From: Orientallactaga sibirica
Lineage: Eukaryota; Chordata; Mammalia; Rodentia; Dipodidae
DNA length: 64,000 nucleotides
NCBI GenBank assembly: GCA_036365145.1
Contig: JAEOAD010002712.1
Span: 4,173,001 to 4,237,000 of the forward strand
Direction: 5' to 3'
The translations under genes and the position numbers were made by a program. Below the pieces are notes generated by a model. It was given only the letters and a program-made list of their open reading frames with translations. It did not search any database and was not told where the DNA came from. Below are positions 55,126-64,000 of this stretch, piece by piece. Each line of letters starts with the position of its first letter. The stretch's first letter is position 1.

Positions 55126-57060
55126 CAGAGATGGACAAGGACTTAGGTAAGCTACATGTCTGGCATATCCCGAGATAAGCTTTACTTCTCTTTAAAAACC
55201 CAAGACATTAATTCTCTAAGCAGAATGGCCTAGAATATGGGCAGGGCAGAGACTGGCCACTTGGATTTGGGGCATCATGGCACACATGCATCTTTGGAAC
55301 AATGAGAACAGTGACCATGCAAACCTCTTAGGGATGCCATTACGGTGGCATGAGATGGCACCTTTCCATGAGCATTCCCCACCAGCAGCCCCTCCCACCA
55401 GGACTGCCTTCCCAGAAACACTGTTCTGCCTTGGAAGGCATGTGGGGTCTGGACATGTGCCATTCCCTGTATGCAACACCCTCGCCTAAATCCTTCACCT
55501 TTTATCCTAGTTCTAGCTCATCCTAGAATCACTGCGAAGGTCACGCCCACAAGTAACAAAATTGACCTTTACTGAGCAACTATGGGCTGTCAGCCACAAT
55601 TCTTAAGAGTTTATCTGGTAGCACTATAATTTTCCAAGGCTCTAGGGTCCGGTTGTATTATCCATTCTGACAGAGGCAGAACCTGACGCCCGCAGGCTGT
55701 GATGCTCCGAGTGGCTCCTGAAGCTTGTGTTCACACTTGTCAGTCAGTGAGCCTACCGCTTGCCTGACTGCTTTAGCTGTGAGTTGGTCCATCTGTCTTC
55801 AGAGCCCAGCATCCCTTCATCCTGTCCAGCACCAGATTTGGGAGCATAGTCGGGCTCAGCTCACTATGGCTGGCCTGCTCTGCTACATCCCTCTGGGGCT
55901 TCTCTTGCAGTCACATGTCCAAGATGCTGCTGAAGGACAAATGTAGCATTTGGTTCCTCAAAAAACCAGGGTGGGTTAAGAAGTGGCCTTTCCAAAAGCT
56001 AAATCCACCAACTGCTTTGTCCTATCAGCCCATCTAGAGTTTATTTTTCCATATTTTCAGTTTCTTAAATGGTCCCGTACATTAATCTTCATGTTTTATG
56101 CTCTGCCATAAAACCAGGCAGGGTTATGATGGAGGGTTGGTGGCTGAGGAAACCATCAAGAAGGCTACGTCACTAGGCCTGTAATGATCTCAGGGGGAGA
56201 CCGCATCCTCCTGATGTTCTGTGACTCAGCCTGGCCTGAGCCGATGCCAGCATGGACCCCAGTCCTGGGAGGACAGGACAGGCTCCCCGTTGTCACACAG
56301 TCCCATCCTGCGTGGGATGCCACAGGCAGCAAGCGCTCACTCTATATTTATTGGCAGTGTTTGCCACAATCCAGTTGGTGAGCCAACATTTTGTGCAGGC
56401 CAAGGAAAAAGGACCCAAAATGATTGTAGGGCTTGTCATCTTCTCAGTAACCCTTCAAGGACCAAGGCTGAAAGACTCACTGGGTAGCCCTCCCAAGGTC
56501 AAGGTAGCTATGCAGAAGGGGTGGGAGTGTGGGTGCACTACGAGCCTGCTGAAGGCTCTGGCTCCTCTTGTTCATGAGGACAAGCACTCACACAGGACCG
56601 CAGAGTGGCAGTGACCTCAAGGTCATCAATGTTGGGGTTCTCAGATGCTGGTTCCCAGAGCTTGCTGTACAGACTGCTTTTGTACCTGTCTCTGGTGGAG
56701 TTCCCTTCGGTGGTATCATGTGGGTCCCTGGTTCCTCAAGGGGCCATTGCGCACCAGCTCCCCGTGGGTGCCCAGACAACTGTGGAGCAGGGTCTTGAAC
56801 GGTCATGAGTGTGATGGGAAGAAACACCTGGGAGGCAGCTTCAGAGAACAGCTCTCATTTATTCAACAAGGAACTGGGTTTTTATAAGCAGTTGAGAGAG
56901 AGAGTGGGAAGAGGGTCCCAAGGGGATTAGTAGGTTCAAAGGCTGTTTGCCAATGCCTGGTTGGCATATGGGGAGAGGGCCAATTGATCTACGTAGTTGC
57001 AGAAGAAGTATAGGGTAGCAGGATGGGCTGGGTAAAGGCTGTTGGATGATACTGTATAAG
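55126..57060. other. Unique DNA with a MIR-like fossil
   Basis: A minus MIR-like trace lies near 55560-55705 ('acctttactgagcaactatg', 'ttctgacagaggcagaacct'). A weak 'gttctgtgactcagcctggc' patch follows at 56216. No gene was recognised; frames stay below 121 codons. Confidence 0.45.
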
Positions 57061-57542
57061 GAGTTTCCTATGCCATGATCTTTTCCTCCTATTATGATGG
57101 TCTTGTGTAGGTAGTGTCAGGCACTGCGAGGTCATGGATATCCAGGCCATTTTGTGTCTGGAGGAGATGTTGTAAGGAGTCCTACTCTTCCTTGGGCTCT
57201 TACATTCTTTCCACCCCCTCTTCCGCAATGGACCCTGAGCCTTGGAAGGTGGGTTTAAGATGTTTCAGTGCTGAGCACTCCTCTGTCCCTTCTTCTCAGC
57301 ACCATGGTGCCTTCTGAGTTATCCCAAGGTTGCCACCATCTGAAAAGAGAAGCTTCTCTAACCAAAAGTGAGAGTAGCATTAATATATGGGTGTGCTGAC
57401 TGAGGGGGGAGGGGATATGATGGAGAGTGAAGTTTCAAAGAAGAGAGAAGTACCATGGGATATTGTCTACAATTAAAGAAGTTGTCAATAAAAAAATAAA
57501 TTAAAAACTTTGAAAAAGAAAGAAAAAGAGTTTCCAAGGCCA
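57061..57542 (+). mobile_element. LINE-1 insertion with 5' inversion (twin-priming type)
   Basis: GAGTTTCCTATGCCA (57061-57075) and GAGTTTCCAAGGCCA (57528-57542) flank the element; 13 of 15 bases match. The left part (57076 to about 57396) is L1 3'-UTR sequence in antisense: 'atgatggtcttgtgtaggta', 'ggtcatggatatccaggcca', 'ttgggctcttacattctttc', 'aaaagagaagcttctctaac'. The right part (about 57397-57527) is the sense 3' end: 'gggaggggatatgatggaga', 'taccatgggatattgtctac', 'gttgtcaataaaaaaataaa' and an A-rich tail. The antisense part starts next to where the sense part begins on the L1 transcript. Confidence 0.9.
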
Positions 57543-59414
57543 AAGGTCACAGGGCTATGAGTGAAACCTAAGTCTTATCAGGACGTCCAGGCACCCTGGG
57601 CTGGGAGGAGGGAGCAGCCCTTCTCCTGCCAGTCTTGGGGCCCAAGATTTGTGTGGGGTTCCAGGCTCACTGCGACCCCTGAAGGGGGAAGGGGCCTTAC
57701 TCCTGTGGGTTCCTGGGACCTGAGGTTCACCCAGGGTCCAGGCTGCTGTGACCTCTCTGTAGACCGGGGCCTGTGTCTGATAGCTTAGGGGTGCTTTTAA
57801 TTTGGGGTCCTGCCTGTGTCTGACGGGACCATTCTCCAGGTGCATTGGAGACACAGCCAGATTCAAGAAGCATCCATCCCATCCATCCAAGGGTGTGGCC
57901 TGCCAGAAGTCACAAAATGGCCATCAGCAGAAGAGCAGGGGCCACTCTGAGTGTCTGCTCTTCTTTTGCTCTCTGAGTGTTTCGAGTGGGGGACATGCAT
58001 CTGAATTTGGTAGAAGACAAGATAACGTCTTCATGTTTCAGCATAGTGTTCAATGACTCATACTTTAGACACTCCTCCTTTGTACTGGAGGCTGACATTG
58101 GTTGACATTGTCATTCCACAGAGGAAGCTCCTTTAGGTAGTTGTCCTTGTCCGTGTTCCAGTGCCCACCAGAGAACTGGGTGGTCCATTCCCCTCCCGGG
58201 CCTGCCTTTCCTCTACTTGTATTCCCGGGACCCTGGCCCTTGGTGACCTTGACCACACTTAGCTCTCCTTGGACCACACTTAGCTGTCCCTCTAGAAGGA
58301 CGTAGGATTGAGAGAGGCTGGGCCCTCCTTAAGGCCACCAGAAGAGGTGGCTGATTGTCCTGCCTCACCTCAGATCCCAGGGGGACTGGCTTTCCAAACA
58401 AGGTTCAAACTAGTTACTCAGAAAGAACTGTGGTTTAAGAACTGGGGCAGTGATTCTGTTTAGCTCAATGGCCATTTCTGAAAGGGTTCCTGGCTCAGGG
58501 CCACTGCTGGTTCAACCCCAGAGGGATGCTGAGATGGGTGAATAAGGAACAATGACCATCCCTGGAGACACCCTCTGTCCACGCTCACCTTGCAATAAAT
58601 CTTCAGTATCCAGTCGGCATAGGCCTCCCATGCCCAACATGTCAGACAGAATGGCTGTGGTGAGCTGTGGAGGTATGTGTGGCACTATCAGGTCAGGATG
58701 CCTTTTCTGACCTTGGGGTCAGGAGAGTCAGGAAAAGTTGCTGGAGTAGATGATTGACCTGAAGGTCACACAGATGTCAAGCTGAAGGAACAAAGTGGAA
58801 GATGGATTGAAAGGAGCTTCAGGCAAAGTGAGCTGGGCTTTTTTTACTTTGATGTCTTTTTAAAAATTTATTTATTTATTTTGCCCTCTTCCATCATCCA
58901 TAACAAAAAGTTGAGCTGGTCTTTTTGCTATAACCTGAACTTGTCCAGCATGGCTGGAGGCGGGAGAGTTGAGCAGACACCACATCATGCAGACCCCGTT
59001 AGCCAAGCCTTAGAGTTTTGACCAATGAAGGTTCATTCACTGTAGATCCAGTCCATCTACAGTGGAGATCCCATATTCCAAACTGCAGCAATTAAGTTAG
59101 AAGGCACCATGGAACATGGAACAGGAGACTATGCCCCAACACAGAGGGAGCCCCACCCCACATCGGATATACTTTTACAGTATGCAGAGGGTGTTCTGGA
59201 GGAACACGCCTCATTTGAAAGAGGACATGGAAACACAGATTAGGACATGCTGAATCTCGTGTCTTCTGTAGACATTCATGACGCACGTTTGCATGGTAAG
59301 GCTCTGACGAGTCCTACAGTGATGCATGGGTTGGAACCATTTTCCCCTCAGAGCACCTATCAAAGCCTTGTGGAGCCCCAAGGGAACTGTACAGCCATGT
59401 TTCCAACCAGAGCT
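57543..59414. other. Unique DNA, no gene recognised
   Basis: A 20-bp duplication 'accacacttagctctcc' / 'accacacttagctgtcc' occurs at 58252-58289. An AT-rich patch with 'atttatttatttattttgcc' lies at 58867. No exon or family match. Confidence 0.5.
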
Positions 59415-61333
59415 TGATCTGCACAGAAGGCTTCCTGGGGAATGGGGCTGGGGGTCTCTTGATATGCAGAGAAGGCTTCCTGGGGAATGGGGCTGGGGTC
59501 TCTTGATTTGCACAGAAGGCTTCCTGGGGAATGGGCTGGGGTCTCTTGATCTGCACAGAAGGCTTCCTGGGGAATGGGCTGGGGTCTCTTGATCTGCACA
59601 GAAGGCTTCCTGGGGAATGGGCTGGGGTCTCTTGATCTGCACAGAAGGCTTCCTGGGGGATGGGGCTGGGGGTCTCTTGATCTGCACAGAAGGCTTCCTG
59701 GGGAATGGGCTGGGGGTCTCTTGATTTGCACAGAAGGCTTCCTGTGGAATGGGGCTGGGGTCTCTTGATATACACAGAAGGCTTCCTGGGGAATGGGCTG
59801 GGGTCTCTTGATATACACAGAAGGCTTCCTGGGGAATGGGGCTGGGGGTCTCTTGATATGCAGAGAAGGCTTCCTGGGGAATGGGGCTGGGGTCTCTTGA
59901 TCTGCACAGAAGGCTTCCTGGGGAATGGGCTGGGGTCTCTTGATCTGCACAGAAGGCTTCCTGGGGAATGGGCTGGGGTCTCTTGATCTGCACAGAAGGC
60001 TTCCTGGGGAATGGGCTGGGGTCTCTTGATCTGCACAGAAGGCTTCCTGGGGAATGGGCTGGAGTCTCTTGATTTGCACAGAAGGCTTCCTGGGGAATGG
60101 GCTGGGGTCTCTTGATTTGCACAGAAGGCTTCCTGGGGAATGGGCTGGGGTCTCTTGATCTGCACAGAAGGCTTCCTGGGGGATGGGGCTGGGGGTCTCT
60201 TGATCTGCACAGAAGGCTTCCTGGGGAATGGGCTGGGGTCTCTTGATTTGCACAGAAGGCTTCCTGTGGAATGGGGCTGGGGTCTCTTGATATACACAGA
60301 AGGCTTCCTGGGGAATGGGCTGGGGTCTCTTGATATACACAGAAGGCTTCCTGGGGAATGGGCTGGGGGTCTCTTGATATACACAGAAGGCTTCCTGGGG
60401 AATGGGCTGGGGTCTCTTGATATACACAGAAGGCTTCCTGGGGAATGGGCTGGGGTCTCTTGATCTGCACAGAAGGCTTCCTGGGGAATGGGCTGGGGGT
60501 CTCTTGATCTGCACAGAAGGCTTCCTGGGGAATGGGCTGGGGTCTCTTGATATACACAGAAGGCTTCCTGGGGAATGGGCTGGGGTCTCTTGGGGTCTCT
60601 TGATATGCAGAGAAGGCTTCCTGGGGAATGGGGCTGGGGTCTCTTGATCTGCACAGAAGGCTTCCTGGGGAATGGGCTGGGGTCTCTTGATCTGCACAGA
60701 AGGCTTCCTGGGGAATGGGCTGGGGTCTCTTGATCTGCACAGAAGGCTTCCTGGGAATGGGCTGGGGTCTCTTGATCTGCACAGAAGGCTTCTGGGAATG
60801 GGCTGGATCTTGATTTGCACAGAAGGCTTCCTGGGGAATGGGCTGGGGTCTCTTGATTTGCACAGAAGGCCTCCTGGGGAATGGGCTGGGGTCTCTTGAT
60901 CTGCACAGAAGGCTTCCTGGGGGATGGGGCTGGGGGTCTCTTGATCTGCACAGAAGGCTTCCTGGGGAATGGGCTGGGGGTCTCTTGATTTGCACAGAAG
61001 GCTTCCTGTGGAATGGGGCTGGGGTCTCTTGATATACACAGAAGGCTTCCTGGGGAATGGGCTGGGGTCTCTTGATATACACAGAAGGCTTCCTGGGGAA
61101 TGGGCTGGGGGTCTCTTGATACACACAGAAGGCTTCCTGGGGAATGGGCTGGGGTCTCTTGATACACACAGAAGGCTTCCTGGGGAATGGGCTGGGGTCT
61201 CTTGATATACACAGAAGGCTTCCTGGGGAATGGGCTGGGGGTCTCTTGATATACACAGAAGGCTTCCTGGGGAATGGGCTGGGGTCTCTTGACCTGCACA
61301 GAAGGCTTCCTGGGGAATGGGCTGGGGTCTTGC
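59415..61333. repeat. 43-44-bp minisatellite, about 44 copies, higher-order structure
   Basis: Each unit reads 'gatctgcacagaaggcttcc' then 'tggggaatgggctggggtct' and 'cttg'. Five variants of the first part recur: ATCTGCACAG (A), ATATGCAGAG (D), ATTTGCACAG (C), ATATACACAG (B) and ATACACACAG (E). Special marks are GGGGGATGGGG (A') and CCTGTGGAATG (C'). The order D-A-A-A-A-C-C-A'-A-C'-B-B is identical in the blocks starting at 59855 and 60602. A shorter version, D-C-A-A-A'-A-C'-B-B, starts at 59461. C' marks lie at 59741, 60263 and 61005, 522 and 742 bp apart. The minus strand has no stop codon in any frame (open frames of 709, 704 and 588 codons), caused by the repeat itself. Confidence 0.98.
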
Positions 61334-62214
61334 CCACCACTGCTGAGGCTCATTCCTGCCCTAGGGGACTGTGAGCATTTGGAGGAGTGCTGTGGCTGGT
61401 ACTGGTGACATAAATCTCGTCCTGTCATGAGTCACGTAGCTACCCCTGCCCCCTCAGGTCTGAAATGCTCATCGGAATGCATGGTCAAGGCTGCCTCTGG
61501 GGCAGACTCCATGATTAGCCTCTTCAAAGCAGAAGTTGAAGTTAGCAAGAAAAAGAGCCCGTGGACCCCAGAGCAGCAGAGCTGCTAGGCCACAACGACT
61601 CTGCCAGAGCTCCTTAGGTCTGGTCCCCTGGGGAAGGGATGCTGGATTCTCAAGGGGGAGGGATACAGAAACGCTTCAAGGTAGGACGGTTTGTCTGTTG
61701 GCTAAGACGGTGATGTCAGTGTGGACAGCCTCTGGTCACAGCATGAGGACACTGGGGAAGAGAAGATGCCGAAAGGCATCAGAAGAGGCATCAGAAGAGG
61801 CAGCCCTGGAGACTCCCACTCCTCCCAGGCCTCGGCAGAGCCGGGCTGCCCGCTAACATCCAAATATGCTGCCGGTGTCAGTCCCGAGACAGACCTGAGA
61901 CCATCCAGTGTGGCTAGAGGTGGGAGAGCACCGTGGACGGTGTAGCCAACTTCCGGGAACCCGTCACGGATGCACATTACACCCATGTAAACCCACGTGA
62001 ACAATTGTTGTGTAGTTGTTCAGGTGGGTTTTGTGATTCCCCACTCTTGGGACAGCTCATTTCAAGCCTCAAAGTTTTCGCTGATGTGGAGATTTAACAA
62101 AGGTGCATACATGTGGGTTCTGAGCCAAGCCCCTCCTTTCCTAACACGGTGGCTTCTGTGATTCATGTTCCCAGGCCAGAGGCATTCTCCCACTGACCCC
62201 GTACCTAACACTTA
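61334..62214. other. Unique DNA, nothing recognised
   Basis: A 12-bp duplication 'gcatcagaagag' occurs at 61777 and 61789. No gene-like frame. Confidence 0.5.
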
Positions 62215-62400
62215 CCTGTCTCCATTCATTGACTCCACAAATACATATTGAGGTACCCTAGGTACCTGACTGGGATAGTGGGCAAAACAGACAATATATA
62301 CCAGCTGTCTTAGAGCAGATGATAAGTAAACATTTAAAATATAAAATTTAAAATGATAGACACAGAATACTGTTCTGAGTTCTCAGAAGGCTTTCAGAGT
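62215..62400 (-). mobile_element. L2-like ancient LINE fragment
   Basis: 'attcattgactccacaaata', 'catattgaggtaccctaggt' and 'gggcaaaacagacaatatat' match the antisense L2 3' end ('tcattcaacaaatatttatt' and onward). Confidence 0.55.
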
Positions 62401-62459
62401 GGATAGATACGGATGGAAACAAACACCTGGTTCAGGGATCGTTGTTCACAAAGAATAGA

Positions 62460-62584
62460 AACCCACTCACCCTTGAGAAACCTACCTGCCCCGGAGAAAC
62501 CCACCCACCCCCGAGAAACCCACCCACCCCCGAGAAAAACCGCCCGGAGAAACCCACCCGCCCTGGAGAGACCCACCCACCCTA
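62460..62584. repeat. 19-bp minisatellite, about seven copies
   Basis: Units of the type AACCCACCCACCCCCGAGA run without gaps. The inner two are near identical; the outer ones carry substitutions and one is 15 bp. The C-runs give short G-tracts on the minus strand. Confidence 0.93.
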
Positions 62585-63529
62585 GCTCAACTGCACAAGT
62601 GGCTGGGGGAGGCGGATATTTTATAAAGGAATCAGATATGCTGCAGACATGTGAGCAGCAGAGTGGCCGCTCTCGAAGCCATCATCCGTTTCAGGCACGT
62701 TCCCGTTCCCATGTGCTTTCTCTCCGTCCTACCATCCTTCTGTTCCCTTGAAAGAAGGGGTGTGAGCAGGGGGGACCCCAGCTAGAGGAGGAAGAGACAA
62801 GGGAGCAGTGTGAGCACAGGGGCTGTCCCCTGGGAGACGGGAGGACCACTTGGAGCTCAGGGGCACCAAGGAAGGCTTCACTGAGGAGGTGCCGTCAGAG
62901 CTGGTTCTTGTTTTACTGGGACTTGGAGAGTTGAGAGCTGCACGCACAGGGGCGAGGGTGCTAGTCATCTGTCACTGAGCACTTGGAAGAGGGAGCAGGT
63001 AGCTCTGCTATCACCGTCCCTCCACCCTCCTGAAGTTGGGGTTTCCCTGGTTCTCTAAGAGAGGACAAGATCCCCAGGTCCCCTGGCTGGGGTCTAAGTC
63101 TAGACTGCTCATGAAGCAGGGCTGAGGCAGAAGAAGGCAAACCAGGGGACTTACCCCCAAGGCAAGGACAGATAGGGAAGAGGTGGGAGAAGTGCTGCCC
63201 AGTGGTGACCCATGCAAGTAGCCTGAAGATCTACCCGTCAGTGACCTTGAGGACAAGTCAACCAGTGGCAGGGGCTTGATTGACACTGGATGTGTCAGCC
63301 TCCCGTCTGCCCTGACACGGGTTGCTGGTTGACCACTAGATTCAAGCGATGTGCGTTTCTCAGAATCCTCCATGCTGGCCTGCACAGTGACCTTTACTTG
63401 GTTCTGTGTGAAATCGTGCTGAGTGCTGCCGTCTGAGAGTGCTGGCCAGGGCCCTGTGGGGAGACGGAGTCGTGTTCCGTGTGTCTAGGAGGGTTCCTTG
63501 TTTCCATGGAGGACATCTCATGTCAGCTC
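62585..63529. other. Unique DNA with possible L2 trace
   Basis: 'aaggcttcactgaggaggtg' at 62872 resembles the antisense L2 'ggcttcctggaggaggtg' segment. It is too short to be firm. No gene recognised. Confidence 0.4.
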
Positions 63530-63665
63530 TCTACCAGCATGTAAAGCAGAATTCCCCTACTTGAGGGAGGAAGCCAAGGTCAGAAGCTATGATGTCTGAT
63601 CGCACCGAGGTGAGGGGTTAGAACTGGGACCTGTTGTCTGACTACAAAGCCATGCTCCTGTTACA
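63530..63665 (-). mobile_element. MIR ancient SINE fragment
   Basis: 'tacttgagggaggaagccaa', 'ggtgaggggttagaactggg' and 'gactacaaagccatgctcct' match the reverse MIR core ('gtggcagagccgggattcga'). Confidence 0.6.
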
Positions 63666-64000
63666 CTACCACGTGTGCTTCACGGGGACCTAAGGCCTGT
63701 GCCAAGTCCTGGGGCAGGTTCAGGGTTTGTCTTGCATAGAGTACAAGGTGTTCCAGATGGGGACGATGGATAGGCTTCTCTCCTGTACCACTGGTCCTCA
63801 AACCAGCATCCACATAAAAGAAACCTATCCTGGGTTGCTTCACACAGGGTTGATGGCTTATGTGTGGTCAGAGCCAGCCTGAGTCTTGTTTTTGGACTTG
63901 CCAATGCATGAGTGAAATATTGTTGTCCACATCACCCGGTGACTATCTAATGGATCTGGGATTCAATGGGTTGGGCCCAAGTCCTTTATAGACAGCTTAG
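63666..64000. other. Unique DNA to the window end, nothing recognised
   Basis: Frames are below 75 codons; no repeat landmark. Confidence 0.45.

Noticed and set aside
59211..61428. Open frames of 709, 704 and 588 codons on the minus strand, rich in Pro/Ser/Arg repeats
   Set aside because: They are open in all three frames over the same DNA, follow exactly the 43-bp array and have no upstream exon or promoter signal. The repeat simply lacks stop words.

Overview
The window is a stretch of mammalian nuclear DNA, most likely from a rodent. The SINE complement fits a jerboa-like (dipodid) rodent best. Young B1/Alu-type SINEs start GCCGGGCGTGGTGGC and end with a 'gaccctacctcgaaaaacc'-type tail. 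Alongside them are ID/tRNA-headed SINEs with the body 'ctggagtttgtttgcagtggc' and CT-repeat plus AAATA tails. The species assignment is inference from remembered repeat signatures, not a database match. I found no protein-coding exon, tRNA, rRNA, CRISPR array or bacterial-type operon that I can defend. Every long open frame sits on tandem repeats, low-complexity DNA or transposon remnants, or lacks codon structure. The window is best read as intergenic or intronic.

Layout. 1-22 kb is mostly unique, GC-moderate DNA with scattered SINEs, MER5A-like and MIR-like fossils, a 41-bp x4 minisatellite (16.6 kb) and an MLT1-like LTR (20.8 kb). 22-28 kb is repeat-dense: SINEs, three ERVL-MaLR-like LTRs in minus orientation, and L1 3'-UTR fragments. 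28-35 kb is mainly unique, with simple repeats (CA/GA tract, 130-bp pyrimidine tract). 35-40 kb holds LTRs and a SINE/L1/B1/SINE block lying between two near-identical 12-bp direct repeats. 40-45 kb is unique DNA with a 530-bp cryptic CA/TA-rich repeat. 45.4-48.2 kb is a degraded minus-strand LINE-1 (3' UTR plus ORF2 C-terminal part) hit by two later SINEs at the same target sequence. 48-52.3 kb holds a 166-bp pure purine tract and a nest of LTRs.

The last 12 kb is the most unusual part. It has three minisatellites: 38 bp x about 22, 43-44 bp x about 44 with higher-order structure, and 19 bp x about 7. It also has a local direct duplication and an L1 insertion with a clear inversion, flanked by 15-bp target-site duplications.

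There are no genes here to combine into a pathway. What can be reconstructed is the history of retrotransposition and tandem-repeat turnover. The strongest observations are the 17-unit higher-order repeat in the 59.4-61.3 kb array, the twin-priming type L1 at 57.1-57.5 kb, the SINE-L1 chimera candidate at 38.6-39.6 kb, and three copies of one target sequence around successive SINE insertions at 47.1-47.6 kb. I saw no evidence of a new gene system.
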